Below, in pieces: positions 1 to 13,379 of a stretch of DNA of 64,000 nt. The stretch is from Siphonodentalium dalli (taxonomy: Eukaryota > Mollusca > Scaphopoda > Gadilida > Siphonodentaliidae). The position numbers and the translations under genes were made by a program. The notes under the pieces were generated by a model. That model searched no databases. It was not told the DNA's origin and was given only the letters and a program-made list of their open reading frames with translations. The stretch's first letter is position 1, and every line of letters starts with the position of its first letter. The stretch lies in contig CP136066.1 in the NCBI GenBank assembly GCA_032622095.1, positions 171,006,664 to 171,070,663 of the forward strand, read 5' to 3'.

Positions 1-1850
1 GGCCTTAGTTGTCGAAAATATTCATATTTGTTCTAATCACCGTAAACAGAAAAACATTAAAACGCATACAGTTTCGTTCATATATACCATGACCATCACG
101 TAAACAGCATGTTATCATAAAGAACTACTATATTTTACCTAAGCAAGAGCCTGATTGTGTTACAGATGACAGCACAATGCTACTGGCTAATCACACACAA
201 ATGGCATAAACGCTCTTTATTAGTTCCATATTAGGAATTCACCAACAAAGAACGCTCTTTATGTTTACCATCATAATATAAACAAACACCAGAAAAGTAA
301 CTTTTTATGCTTTTGTTTACATAACAATGGTCAAACATTTGACAATGACATACTGTTTATGCGATATTTCTTATTTGTATACGGACAAAGTCTGTCTACA
401 TTTTGATGTCCTTTCTGTTTGTGGCGATTTTTGACGGGTGGAAATATTTTCACAGGATACCCACCGCCAAAGCCAACCGTACCTTTAACTGGCTGAAAAT
501 CAAACTACGAGAACAATTTCAATGTATTGTTGGTGTGAATGTTCCAGCTAATGTTTTGTCAGGTATGAAATTTCCAACTGTTGAACATTTTAACCAAAGT
601 TGAGGGTCTGAGTCGCTGCACCCATTCAGCATGTTCTCCGTCTGCTTCTACATAACGATATTAGTGCTAACTGATCATTCGGCGTTTCGTACAATCTCGA
701 TCGGTTTATTATTTATAAAATCCAAACTGTTCAATAATCCTAATCGTAGCCGTTACGTTTTGCGAAACGTTTTGTTTTGTTTGCTCCCCACCTGGCCCCA
801 CGTGAATTTTACGGATTCGAATAGCTGTTCGCATCCGTTACTCTATCCGTCCGTCAGTTGTGAAACCTCTCTATAACCAGAATCCTCTTCTTGTTTCGGA
901 AAATTCTGAGCCCGTCTGCACCCCCATGTTTTATCAGTATAATATGTTAATCTGTTGTATGTTTATTTATGTTAATGATATTAATTAAACGAACATGGCT
1001 CATTCGAACCGCCAAATTGTGTCTACGTAATTTGAAGGGGTGATTACCAGAAGTAGATACATGCACCAAATATTGATATACCGGCTTCATGTGCTCACAT
1101 ACCATTTTCATTGCTGTTTTCAAATTTTCGCCAGATTTCAGACAAACGCTCTTTATTTCTACCATATCAGGAATATACTAACACAGAACGCTCTTTTCTG
1201 TTCCATGTCGTGCAAATGGCTGGGGTTTTTTTTGGGACACAAACACCGTGTTCATAGTTGTATTTTCCATAACTGCAATTCGTATTTTTTGGGGGTTACA
1301 GAATGCTCGAAGAAAAGTAGTTCAGATATGTATTGCACACCCAATGGCTTATTTGTGCGAAATACAGCAAAATACAGAAGATTTCAAAACGTTCAATAAA
1401 CAATTGCGTATTGTTCTTAAAACCGATTACGTCTACAATAAGCGCTCGTTTGTGCAATTAAATAACCAATATAGACCTAAATTTTAGTACAGTACAAGCT
1501 ACAATCTTCAGGGTGTGCAATAAACATAGAACACAGTTTTGTGAACATGTTAACGTTATTGCACTCGTTTCTCATGACGCGAGGTAAAACTCGAACCTCA
1601 GGTTCTCATTTTACCATCGCGTCACAACAAACTCGTGCATTAACGTTATCATGTTCACACACTTGTGTCGTTCTATCTATGTATCGACCTATTTCGATAC
1701 TGGGAACAACTCAAAGGCGACTAATATCATGTGTATTTTGTAGCGCAAATCACCATGTGGCTTCAATAGCACATCGATCTTACCACTTATTATGACCTGA
1801 TAACAACATAATTAAGTACAAAATAATCACGGCAAACAGAATCATATCAA
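1..1850. repeat. Dispersed repeat mosaic, left part of duplicated unit 0
   Basis: No gene is seen. The stretch is made of segments that recur elsewhere. About 60-280 reappears inverted at 45780-45990. About 500-900 matches 34870-35280 and 48885-49290. About 940-1860 matches 35320-36010 and, partly, 51000-51770. The short ORFs here are low-complexity or shared with the repeat copies and show no domain. The order of segments is the same as that upstream of the two intact cGLR genes, so I read this as a third, truncated copy of the same unit. Confidence 0.7.
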
Positions 1851-3620
1851 CTTACGGTGCGTTGCAAGAAATTTGAACGAAACGATTTTCTCACAAAGTT
1901 GACACAAATCTACTAGTATATAGTCAATTCTGCGAAAAATATTTTGACCGTCCAACAAATTTACGACTATTATTAGCCATCTGTAATCGTTATCAGTCAC
2001 GTGTTCATTTTGCGGAAGGTGTCTATTATTGAACAGCACATTGAAACTAAGAAGTGTAGAATTCGTTATTGAATGTAAATATAATAACAGAATCTGATGT
2101 ATATTGTTGAACAGCACATTGAAACTAAGATGTGTATAATTCATTATTGAATGTGAATATAATAACAGTTACGGTGAATACACGTCCTAAGTCTTAAGTT
2201 CGTCTAGAGATCTCTACTCCGATGAACAGAGGCTCCTAAGGCTGCGTGCAAAAACTGGTACATTTGTTTGATATCTTTTTTCAGGAATATCGTCATAGAA
2301 AACTACCTGGTGTCAGAATATAAAGGGCAACATTGCGTATAAATGCATCTTTATCAAAACTACCCCAAAGATAAGTAAAAGTCCCTTACTTCCACATGTA
2401 ATGGTACAACTATATTTATGGTGTATTCTTGTGAGATAATGTAATGCTAAAGGTGTCTATTATTGAACAGCACATTGAAACTAAGAAGTGTAGAATACGT
2501 TATTGAATGTGAATATAATAATAGTTACGCTGAATACACGGAGTCCTATTATTATATTATACTCATTATTTATGTGGGCAGTAGCCTTTATACGTATTAT
2601 ATTCATAATAACAGAATCTGATGTATATTATTGAACAGCACATTGAAACTAAGAAGTGTAGAGTTCATTATTGAATGTGAATATAATAATAGTTACGCTG
2701 AATACACGTCCTAAATCTTAAGTTCGTCTAGAGATCTCGACTCCGATGAACAGAGGCTCCTAAGGCTGTGTGCACACACTGGCACATTTGTTTGATATCT
2801 TTTTCAGGCAAATCGTCATAGATAACTACCTGTTGCCAGAATATAAAGCACAATATTGCGAATAAAATGCATCTGTATCAAAGCTACCACAAAGAGAAGT
2901 AAAATTTCTGTACTTCCCCATGTAACGGTGCAACTACCTTTATGGTTTATTCTTGTGAGATAATGTAATGCTATGTATAGGCAAATTTCGGTAACACCGT
3001 TACGGGTGGAACTACGAAGTTTTTAGAAGTGTAAAAATGGTCCAGGAGATGAGGGACCATGTAGGCTGACAAATTAAATAAGTCGCTCTTTAAAAGCATT
3101 CGGCCTTATGCCTTCTTCGGTTGACATTATTCAGACAGAATCACATGATGGCATTCGGATAAACACACAAATAACAATCATTGTTATTTGAACGCCGTCG
3201 TGTGATTTTGTCTGAATAATGTCAACTTCTTTCACAAAACTTTTACTGCTCACATAGTTAGCTGATGTACAGATGCATTTTAAAAGCATTTTTGAGTTTA
3301 TTCTGAGAATTATGTTTTGACCGTCCAACAAACTTACGACTATTATTAGCCATTTGTAATCGTTATCGGTACGTGTTTATTGTGCGAAAGGTATCTATTA
3401 TTCAACAGAACATTGCAACTAATATGTGTAGTATTCGTTATTGAATGTGAATGTAATAATATAATAATAGTTACGCTGAATACACGCGAGTTCTAAGTTC
3501 GTCTAGAGATCTCGACTCCGATGAACAGAGGCTCCTAAGGCTGCGTGCACACACTGGCACATTTGTTGATATATCGTCATAGAAAACTATGTGGTGTAAA
3601 GTTATCTGGTTCAGTTTTTA
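1850..3620. repeat. Repeat family with several internal copies
   Basis: A segment ending in GTTCGTCTAGAGATCTCGAC and GAACAGAGGCTCCTAAGGC occurs near 2030-2260, 2620-2790 and 3390-3570, with a shorter piece at 2450-2540, and again at 51890-52070. The copies share the opening GAACAGCACATTGAAACTAA. No coding function is visible. The same tract precedes the cGLR 3' flank both here and at 51.7-52.6 kb, which supports common descent by segmental duplication. Confidence 0.7.
3122..3234. repeat. Inverted repeat (foldback)
   Basis: Arms TGACATTATTCAGACA and TGTCTGAATAATGTCA (allowing one mismatch next to the arm) enclose a shorter inner pair, AATAACAA/TTGTTATT. A related hairpin with a shortened loop lies at about 52395-52483 in the paralogous unit. 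It is probably a non-autonomous foldback element. Confidence 0.6.
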
Positions 3621-4509
3621 TCAAAACACATTAATATTGGATAAACTGTCATTTGGACTAAAGTTCCCAGTTGTGTGAGCAAAATAAGTAGTGTTTTATG
3701 TGGTTTCGGACCAACATTAGTGAAATTTGCAGGTATGGAGGTGATGGGTTCCCGAAAATGCCAGATGCAAAAAAAAACGCATACCTTCCTGCTATTTTTT
3801 ACACCCCCCCCCCCCCGTATTGACGAACAGTTTACGAATGTTGTTTATGGTCACGTTGCCTTGTATTCAGTTCCGCCCATCGTTGTTATTACTGAATTGT
3901 GTTATCCACCTTGTTGAATAGAGTGTATGTTTACTTGCTTCGTTTGTGGTCATGTATAATATCTATCTTCTAAGATGTAACATTTACGAACGGTGTTTAT
4001 GGTCTCGGGCCATGACAGGTGAAACATGAGTTTCATCCATCTTTGATGCCTGTTGATGGACATGGTTGTTCACATCGATACAGTGTGTATGCATGGTAAT
4101 TGTTGTGCCGGAGGTTACAGGGAACTAACAACGGTGGAATATGCTATATATATTATATTGATTCATTTAAACAATGTTCATGATTCTCTTCAATCAAATT
4201 GTCTGTGAATTGTACATATAATTATGGTATACCTGTGAATGTTAGCAGCTAAATGTTCTGAAAATCTGACAGTAGTATCGAATTTACTGAGTTTGGAATG
4301 ATACAGGCGTGGCTCGAAGCAAAACCATTTGTGATATGAGTTGTCTTAATGAGTGGCGGTTTTGAATTTTGCAGAATAATATATGGGACATCATCAATCA
4401 ATTTTAATAATTTTAAACCCAAAATAAATGTCGCTAAACAAAAACATTTAGTTCCTTCTTCGGGTCTATATGTGATCATGTTACGCATTCAGCTTCAATG
4501 ACGTACAGT
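3620..4509. repeat. 3' flank of cGLR copy 1; no gene
   Basis: This stretch holds no recognisable gene. About 3860-4140 aligns by eye with 38890-39230 downstream of cGLR copy 2. About 4240-4509 aligns with 52620-53117 downstream of copy 3. A poly-C run lies near 3804-3816. The site TTAA at 4413-4416 is the unoccupied version of the site that holds a piggyBac-like insertion at 52812-53020 in copy 3. Confidence 0.6.
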
Positions 4510-5795
4510 TTAGGAACATTGATCTCGGCGGAATGTGGCGGCCATGAATTCCATCCAACCTTGATGCTTTTCTGACGCCAGGGACAAATTGCTAAAATCA
4601 GTTAGCACATCACTGACTGCATATAACGCCATGAAACTCTGATATTCTATACTTTCCGGATTTGTCGTTTGCATTAACATTCCTATCAAACCATTTGATC
4701 CACGAGACACCTTGATCCGAGCGCGCACAAGGAGTGCGTACTCGATGTTAAGGAACATTCTCTCGATAATAATATCCAATGCGGTAATGTTTGTCATAAA
4801 GTCACCGACTGGCTCCGGTCGCATTGAATAGGTGTCATTATATAGAGGATAACTGAACTTTTCGATGTGCCCGACTGCAAACGTTAGCAACTCTTTTGTA
4901 ATTTTATTGCACATTCTGTCGATATTTCCCTCGCATTGATTGCTGCCCACGCGACTGTCAGCACGTGACTTATGTAACATATCACGTAATACGTGGCCAG
5001 CAACATTGTTCCCACATGTTTTTAATTTGATAATGATATCATTGACGATAGCTAACCATTTATTCATTATGACTTCCGATCTTCGCAATTCTCTTCTGAC
5101 AGCATGACTGTCCCCTTTATTTGTATCTGCCGATCGTATCACGAAGAACTCTTCTAAAGGTTCATCAGTGGAATTGAGAATGGCACACATAAATGTAACG
5201 CAGGTGCCACGTTCAAGAGGGTACTGTTGTCTGTTTTGTATCTGCCGATCGTATCACGAAGAACTCTTCTAAAGGTTCATTAGTGGAATTGAGAATGGCA
5301 CACATAAATGTAACAAAGGTGCCACGTTCAAGAGGGTACTGTTGTCTAGAATACATCCAAAGATCAATCGTCTTATTAAATGACGTAAGCAATGATTTCA
5401 TTGTGTCTATATACTGGCGTCTGACTGTATGGGTAGGACACCTCGTCATTACATATGCTGATACTCGTTGTTTCATGTCATGGGATACAATCCCTGTTCC
5501 ATACATTACCTCTGTTGCTTCCAAGGTATTCACGATATGAGACATATGACCCGTCTGCGTACAAGCCGGGTTTGTTTGAGAGAGTTCAATTATATTACCA
5601 ACTATCTCCAGCTTTGCGCCTGATATTATTCCTGCGATATCATCAGTGATCAGACACAGCCATAGAAAACAACACAGCCGCCTGCGGACATATATAAGAT
5701 CAGATTCCGAGATACCGACCAACAAGTTCATTTCAGGAACAAAATAATGAGGCAAGATTCTGTCATTCAAATACTGATCAAGTCTCTTCAATGCA
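4510..5795 (-). pseudogene. Broken Mab-21/cGAS-like receptor, copy 1
   Basis: This is the C-terminal half of a cGAS-like receptor. The reading frame from 5795 down to 4510 is homologous to about residue 280 onward of the two intact copies (blocks LDQYLNDRILPHYF, NLLVGISESD and LTSFNKTIDLWMYSR). The whole nucleotidyltransferase half is missing beyond about 5795, where homology stops abruptly. A 115-bp tandem duplication at 5123-5348 shifts the frame, splitting the remnant into two ORFs (5213-5848 and 4510-5190) that both contain the block EPLEEFFVIRSADT. The 3' end of the gene and its flank are preserved. It cannot make the enzyme; a truncated C-terminal product is conceivable but unsupported. 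Confidence 0.85.
5123..5348. repeat. 115-bp tandem duplication inside cGLR copy 1
   Basis: GTATCTGCCGATCGTATCAC starts at 5123 and again at 5238. The two units (5123-5233 and 5238-5348) differ at only a few positions. A 115-bp period is not a multiple of three, so the duplication alone breaks the frame. The low divergence suggests a recent event. Confidence 0.9.
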
Positions 5796-8402
5796 TTGCG
5801 GTGGCCCTGTGTATAACGGCTCACCGGCGGGGAAACAATTTTCACCATCGGTCCCGGTTAGGTGAGTTTTTGGTTTTTCATAAACCAGTTGTTTTCAAGA
5901 AAGCTGTCTTTTTCTATGATAGGCGTAACGCAAAAAGCAATCCTTGATGCCATGAATGTTACAGATTCCTTTGACAAACGTGTATTCTTTGAATATTCTG
6001 ACGCGGTAAGCGGGCTTATCCCAAATATTATAAAATTTAAACAAGTTCAATGTATGCAAGTTTGTTTGTGGGCGAAGTTCGACATCCAAGCTCTCTGACT
6101 GTTGTGAAGCGTATGATATATGTTTGGATCAAGTGTTCGAAAATTTAATTTCCGTCGATGTACTTGGCTCTATTTTGTGTACGTTTATAGCACTCTTCAA
6201 ACTTGTTATGAGATGATCGTAGCGAATTTCTGCATAGACACATGTTGGCCTGATTTTTGCGACGAAAAGTTGGCATATTGAACTGGGATTGGGTGCCATT
6301 ATTAACCAAGATATATACGCATTCGGAATAGTCGGAACGCTCTTTAAAAAATACTTCTTCAAATATTTCCGTTATTTCGTTAAAACACTTCTTCAAATAT
6401 CTCCGTAAAGGTAAAGGTACATTCTGTATAGAGTTATTACCCTTGAGATTAAATATGAAGCTAACATGCAGGATTATGTCGTGATTTAGTGGACAATCCC
6501 AAGCTCGCGTGCCACGCGTGGTCGGATTGGCCATTAATTAATGAAAATTTTAGGTACGGATTGTCCATTTATAAATGGACAATCCTTAGAGAATTGCCTG
6601 GTCTGGACTTGGTGACCGTGGTCTTCATGTGTTATAACTATATAGCTCATTATGTGTCAATAAAATTATCATGGCAGAACATTATGTGGTTAATATGACG
6701 GGAGCTTTTGAAGAACCATAAAGTGTACGTGCATTTCATAATTGAAACATGAGTATTTTGGAGTGCATGTGAGGACAAACGTTTTCTGATTTTTCCGTTT
6801 TTGCTAATTTGTTCCAGCCATTATTTTTACACCCACCCCCTAGTAGCACGAAAACAAGGATTTACGAGAGATAAAACAACACCGAATGTATTTCCTTGCA
6901 TACTATAATGATATATGAATAGTATGTGCTTTTTCTTCAGTGTATTTTCTCATAACAATCAGTCCAGTTGAATTTTTATGTCAGATGCTGTTTGAATTAT
7001 TCTTTTGTTAGACTGGTAGATAGGTCTACTTAGCTCATACTCCATATTGTAAATTTGAACAATCAATTATAAATAGCTACATTATGCTACATTTTGAAAA
7101 CAAAACTGTCCGAATTGGTAACAAGCAAAAACATTTATCTATGCTGGATTAATTAATAACTATGGTAAAAACAAATACAAGACAATAATATTCCATGTGT
7201 GATCTGCTATTACACTTTGAGATGCTGTGTACTTATCAAACTGACAGTTTTTATGAGTAAACTTAAGTTGACATTGCAGCATGCTGCAACATTCCACCAC
7301 CTAATCAGACTTATTGGTATATAATTCTCTTTGTTATATGCTTGATTTGAGTGATTAAAGCCACATTGCGGTTTGCGCTCCAAAAAACACAACATAATAT
7401 TCGCTTTTGAATTTTTCTCGGTATTAAAACAGATAATTACATGCATAAACTACCTTTCTATGGCAAATATGTGTCACAAAAAGACGCATTCAAGTCATGA
7501 AATTACACAAATATCTGGGTGTTTGGGACCCAAACAATCCATCTTCCATTTTCCATCATTGTCGGTACGCGATAAGGCGTTTCAATTTGATCATGTGTGT
7601 CCATGCGACAACAATGGTCTCTGGTGACAAGAATTTAATGATAGAACAGTCCTCCTGCATTTATCAGCAACGTAGCGACGATGAGTTTTCAGGCAGGAAC
7701 ATAATATTACTAATATAATAATAATTAATTATTATAAGAATTATGTACCATATCAAAGTAAAAGATGCCAGCTTCATGTTCCGCACTGGTGTGAAATTTG
7801 AAAGTGGTGTCGTTGCTATGGGAACGGCATGTAAACAATGTAGACACATTTTGAGGAAAAACAAAGGTAATTCTATTCTAGAGACTGAAACCGGTGGTGA
7901 AGATGCTGCTTTTGTGTTACTTTTCCATGTCTATTTTCAAACTACTCCAATATAAAATGGGGTAAACAGGTGTGTTATGTAGATTGTTTGCCATTTTGGG
8001 ACAGACATTCTACGTTATATGGTTTACGACTAAACATTGTTTGTGTATATTTCATTTTATTACTAACTTCAGTAGTTGGTGCACCTATCACAGATAAGTG
8101 TTCGCGTTTTTATATTTTCGATTCTGATAACTAAAGCGCTTTTTGAAGAAATGTTGTTGTTGTTGTTGTTGTTATTGTTGTTGTTGTGATTGTTGTTGGA
8201 ATCTGATGATACGGGTACCATCGAATCGGATAATGTACCAATATCGGAATATTTTAAAGTTATTTATTAGTCTGAATTTTTCAACCATTTATTGTTTTCA
8301 AGAATGCTATATATCACCCACCACGCGTCTTCCGCTGGCGACATGCATGTTACTCACTGGCAGGTAGTTAGAAAGAACAGCGGCATTGAAGTTCAATCAA
8401 AC
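5796..8402. other. No recognised gene; repeat fragments
   Basis: Homology to the cGLR unit ends near 5796. The longest open frame is 129 codons on the minus strand (6145-6534), with no domain I recognise. About 7345-7560 matches 50600-50760, a dispersed repeat. About 8130-8265 carries a (GTT)n microsatellite followed by a segment (ACCATCGAATCGGAT) that recurs at about 33483-33560. Nothing else stands out. Confidence 0.5.
6558..6585. repeat. 28-bp perfect palindrome
   Basis: The half-site GGATTGTCCATTTA is followed immediately by its exact reverse complement. Part of the arm (GGACAATCC) also occurs at 6491-6499. It may be the terminus of a foldback element. Confidence 0.7.
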
Positions 8403-8637
8403 AAGATGGCGACTTAAACGGGTGAAATTTTTTTGATGGGAATCAAAACACGTATAAATCAACCTGTATAGGCGGTATCCTGCATCACAACAAGTAGCGT
8501 CGAAGACACAATCGACCGACTGGTCATATGATCGCAGTGAGTGACTTGATTGCATAAAATACATATAAATAAATCAAGTTTGAAAATCCACAAAAACACA
8601 TCACCAATTGTCGTGCAACTTTTTACTACTGAGAAAT
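8403..8637 (+). promoter_or_regulatory. 5' UTR / internal promoter of non-LTR element, copy 1
   Basis: The region between AAGATGGCG (8403-8411) and the ORF1 start codon at 8638 is 235 bp long. The second copy at 63037 also begins with AAGATGGCG, 248 bp before the same MPDKRL start. The shared start suggests the true 5' end of the element. AAGATGGCG matches the YY1 core, a known start-site element in mammalian L1. That it works so here is inference. Confidence 0.55.
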
Positions 8638-10184
8638 ATGCCTGACAAACGTCTACCAGCATCAACATCAAGCGCTGATGAAAGCTTGCATACGGAATCG
8701 GTAAAGCCTAAACTAAAGCAAAGGCCTTCTAAACAGTGACTGAGATCTTAATAAATAGAAATTTAATGCATCAAATACCAGCATGTCCGCGATAGTGGCG
8801 AGTATTTGAGTACATGACGTCATCAATAATATCGGTTGACTTATTCCCGTTTCATTTGGGTCACACAAAAGTGTGTGCCCGTGTGTTTCAATTTTTTAAA
8901 ACGGTTCATTAACACAGGCTGGTCGCCATATTTCTACGTCATCATCATATCAGGAAATTGTAATAGGTAGCTGAGAACGATTTATGACGTTGACCGGTCC
9001 TGATTCTGGCCGATGCGCCATGTAAAATGTCTGAAAGAAACAAGTCATATTTGTTGAATAATAGACATGATACAGGTGAGATACATTGATTCTGCCAACG
9101 GCATACGTTTCTTCAAATATAGAGGCGCCAGTTGCTGTAAAAACATCGCAGTTTAATGGTAAATTGGATGAAAAAATAGACTTTAACCTATTTTATTTAT
9201 CGACAATGACGACATGACCAAATTTCGACCCAGGTGCTTGATGCACACCTGGTACTTCTATACAAGGTAAGTGGTCTAATTACTTCAAAATCCAAAATAT
9301 CACTCAATTATCACTGTTTAGAAGGCCTGTGACTAAAGGCGGTATTGCCAAATTAAAAACAAAAAACAACACCTAGCCAACCAACATTGAACTTTGGTCC
9401 TGACCCCAAAAAACAAGTCAATAGTAGCTCAGCCATTGAGAAAAGTTTGGAGTTGATAAATAAGAAACTGGATATGCTTGTGACAACAGAACAATTAGAT
9501 AATAGACTTAAGCCGTTGGTGAAAGTGGATGACTTGAACACAATTCTGGAAAAGATGAGAGGTGACTATGACAAAAAAATAGTAGATGTGAGGGATGAAT
9601 TTGCAAGCAACATTTACAAATTAGAAAAATCAATGGTTTCATTAAAGCAAGAAGTGAAACAGCTAAACGATGATTCAGATGATAAAAGTGATGAGATAGT
9701 AAAACTCAAAGAAGTGAACAGAAAGCTAAATGATAACATCAATAATCTAGAGCAACAGACAAGGAAGGAGAGTGTGAGAATATTCGGGATAGATGGTGAC
9801 AGTAAGAATGAAACTCGGCTGGAATGCGAACAGAAAGTTGTAAGAATGTGCAATGATAAGTTAAGTATGAAAATATCATTGTCAGATATCAGTATTGCAC
9901 ATAGACTGGGTCACTATACTGACAATCAAGATCAGCCTAGACCTATGATATGCAAATTTGTATCGAGAAGAACAAAGAATGAAGTGATTGGTGCAAGAAA
10001 GGTGCTGAAGGGGCAAAAGACTGTCATAAAAGATGACCTCACCCAAATAAACAATATCTTGTTGAAAACAGCAAAAGAAACACAAGGGGTTAAAGATTCG
10101 TGGACAATGAATGGTAAAATATTCATAAAATATACTGATGATAACAAGAGAAACAAAGTTATTAAATGTTTGAGAGACATATAA
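8638..10184 (+). pseudogene. Non-LTR retrotransposon ORF1 (coiled coil plus RRM-like), interrupted
   Basis: ORF1 proteins of L1-type bind RNA as trimers and act as chaperones in retrotransposition. The frame starts MPDKRLPASTSS at 8638 and runs 30 codons to 8727. It is cut by a 594-bp DNA element (8728-9321), then resumes. After a further frameshift in an A-rich run (9350-9366) it is open to 10184. The long part shows heptad-like coiled coil (around IEKSLELINKKLDMLVT and LKQEVKQLNDDSDDKSDE). It then shows the typical LEQQTRKESVRIFGI block, SIAHRLG and a C-terminal region like Transposase_22/L1 ORF1. No CCHC knuckle is seen. The second copy at 63285 is clearly related. Its ORF2 is most likely the split frame at 17083-28632. 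Confidence 0.8.
8721..9328. mobile_element. 594-bp non-autonomous DNA element inside ORF1
   Basis: The insert 8728-9321 is flanked by direct AAGGCCT (8721-8727 and 9322-9328). It has inverted ends TCTAAACAGTGA, at 8728-8739 and as the reverse complement at 9310-9321. Removing the insert and one AAGGCCT rejoins the ORF1 frame (codons caa agg cct gtg). No coding capacity is seen. A 7-8 bp duplication would suit a hAT-like element, but the tips do not decide the superfamily. Confidence 0.75.
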
Positions 10185-10329
10185 TTAAACATTCCCATAA
10201 TGTGCAGATTGGAAATGTTTGTCTATTGTTTGATCATCAGCCATGTCCACTAAATTGTAGTGAATATTATCAGTCCACTATGTCCATTAGTATATGGTAT
10301 ACATGTGTGTTTAAAGTCCTTTGAAAAAG

Positions 10330-10450
10330 TCAGTCCATATATGTGTATATGTATGATGTGTATATGTATGTATATGCATATGGGTATATATGTATGTATA
10401 TGTATGTATATATATATGTGTATGTTGTGTGTATATATATGCATGTATAT
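10330..10450. repeat. (TATG)n-type microsatellite
   Basis: This is a run of TATGTATA/TATG variants near the left edge of the satellite array. A similar run lies at 15463-15600 near its right edge. Confidence 0.85.
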
Positions 10451-13379
10451 ATTGTTGACACAGAGGCATATTGCATAATGGGTGTAACTCTAATTGAAAT
10501 ACATTGTTGACCCCATCCCATAAATGATTAAATTACAAATATATACATTGGTTGACAAAATGAAGTCCTACCTAGTCATGATATATCGTGATGGATAGAA
10601 TTGATGTGCATTCCTATCCCACACTTAAATGAATAAATTGAGTGGGTGTATCTGTAATTGGATTATATTGTTGACCCCATCCCATAAATGAATAAATTAC
10701 AAATATATACATTGGTTGACAAAACGAAGACCTAACTAGTCATGGTATATCGTGATGGATAGAATTGATAAGCATTCTTATCCCACACTTAAATGAATAA
10801 ATTATAAATGTACAATTATTGTTATTACAACTGTGTCCTACAGTCAAGATGCCACAGTGGTTGTAATTTTAATGCATTTGCTGGTCCACCCTTAGAATGA
10901 TGCATTACAAATCATTGCTAATCCCACCCCTGCATGACTAAATAATAAATAATATAGTCACTGCTCATACAGCTAAGTCCAAAATGATATATCAGAATGG
11001 ACCAAATTAAATTCATTGCTGAATTGCACAACTAAATTAGAAATAATATACCCATTAATAACACAGTCAATGCTTGCCCATTCATTATGTCATGTGTTTA
11101 ACTGGAATACACTGAATAAATCAAAATATATACTTTGGGTGGACAAAAAGTCCAATTAAGTCATGATATATCATAATGGACAGAACTGAACTACATTGAA
11201 TGCATACATTGTATATGTACAATTATTGTTCTTATTATCACAACACATGTGTCCTATCCAGTTATGATGTCACGATGGAAGTAATTGGAGTGCATTTGTC
11301 GCCCTCACCCCTGAATGAATACATTGAACATCATTGTTTACCCCACCCCTGCATGACTCAATTATAAAACATCTTTTTACTGCTCATAGAGCTAAGTTCT
11401 AAGTGATGTATCAGAATGGATGAAATTAAATTCATTGCTGCCTTGCACAATTAATTTATGAATTATATATTTATTGCTGACATAACCATGCCAACCCAGT
11501 CATGATAGTCGATTGGTGTAACTGGAATGCATTGTTGACTTGACCCCTTAAATGAATAAGCCGAAAATATATAACTATTGTTGACACAACTAAGTCCTAA
11601 GCAGTCATGATATATCATACTGGATGAAATTGAAACTCGTGGTGACCCCACCCTTGAATGGGTGGAATTAAAATGAAATGTTAACCCACACCCTTAATGG
11701 AATGGAACTGAATTGCATTATTGACCCATCCTTAAATGAATAATTAAAATATTTTCATTTATTGTTGACAGACCTAAGTTACACCCAGTCAATAAATATC
11801 ATTATGGATGAAATTTGAATATATTATGACCCAACCCACTCAAATTTCATGGATAAGTTATAACAATAGTATATATTTGGCACTCTTTATTTCTACCAAA
11901 TCATTATCTATAATTATATGGATGGAATTAAATTCATTGTTGATCCCACCTGCTGCATGACTAATTATACATATTTTACTGTTGACAAAGCCAAGTCCTA
12001 TAGAGGCATATGACATAATGGATGTAATTATTATTGAAATGCATTTTTGACCCTACCCCTGAAATGATTGAACTAAAAATATATACTTTGGGTGGAACTG
12101 GAATGAAATGTTAACCCCACCCTTAAATGAATGGAGCTGAAAAGCATTCTTGTCCCATCACTAAATGAATAATTTATAAACTGTCATTTATTATTGACAG
12201 ACATAAGTCCCACCTAGTCATTATATACCATGATGGATGGAATTGGATTATACTATGACCTAACCCACTCAAGTCTCATGAATAATTTATAACAATAATA
12301 TATGTTTAGCACTCTTGAGTTCTATCAAGTCATTATATCTAATTATATGAATGGATGGAATAAAATTCATTGTTGATCAAATAGTTATAATTAATATTTT
12401 GTTGTTGATACAGCTTAGTCGTACAGGGGCACGTAACATATTGGATGTAAGTGAATGCATTTTTGACCCCACCCCTGAAATGAATTAAAAATATATACTT
12501 TGGTTGACAGAGCCAAGTCCTACTAAGTCATGATATATCATAAGGGATAGAATTGATATGCATTCTTACACCACCCTTAAATGAATAAATAACAGATGTA
12601 TAATTATTGATGTCACAAATGGATGAAACTAAATTCATTGCTGAAGTGAACAATTAAATTAGAAATAATATATTTATTGATAACAGCCAATGCCTACCCG
12701 TTCATTATGGCATGGATGCAACTGAAATACATTGAATAAATTAAAATACACTTTTGGTTGACAAAACTAAGTCATTCCAAGTCATGATGTATCATAATTG
12801 ATAGAATTGAAATACATTCTTACCCCACCATTAAATGGATACATAACCAATGTACAAGTATTATTGTTGTTGTTGTTACAACACTTATGTCCTATCAAGT
12901 TATGATGTCACAATGGATGCAATTGGAATGCACTTGTTGGTCCCACCCTTAAATTAATACATTGAAAATCATTGTGTTGACCACACACCTACATGACTAA
13001 ATTATAAATAATATATTTACTGCCCATGCAGCTAAGCCCTAAGTGATATATCAGAATGGATGAAATTAAATTCATTGCTGACTTGCACAACTAAATTAGA
13101 AATGATATATTTGTTTTCCTACCCAGTTGTGATGTCATAATGTAGAGGGAATACACTTAGCTGGCCCCTACCCCTAAAATAATAAACTGAATTTCATAGT
13201 TTGCCCCCACCCTTAAAATAATAAATTGAACTTCATAGTTGACACCACCCAGCATGACTAAATTATAAATAATTTATTTATTGCTGATACAGCTAAGTAC
13301 TAAGTGATATAAATGGAAATTCATGTTTGAAACCCACCCTTAAAAGAAATGGAAATTAATTGTTGACCCACCCCTACAT

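Noticed and set aside
6145-6534. 129-codon minus-strand ORF
   Set aside because: It is open but has no recognisable domain, no homologue in the paralogous units and a short internal repeat (CTTCTTCAAATAT); not enough to call a gene.
8143-8367. Cys-rich ORF
   Set aside because: The Cys run is the translation of a (GTT)n/(TGT)n microsatellite.
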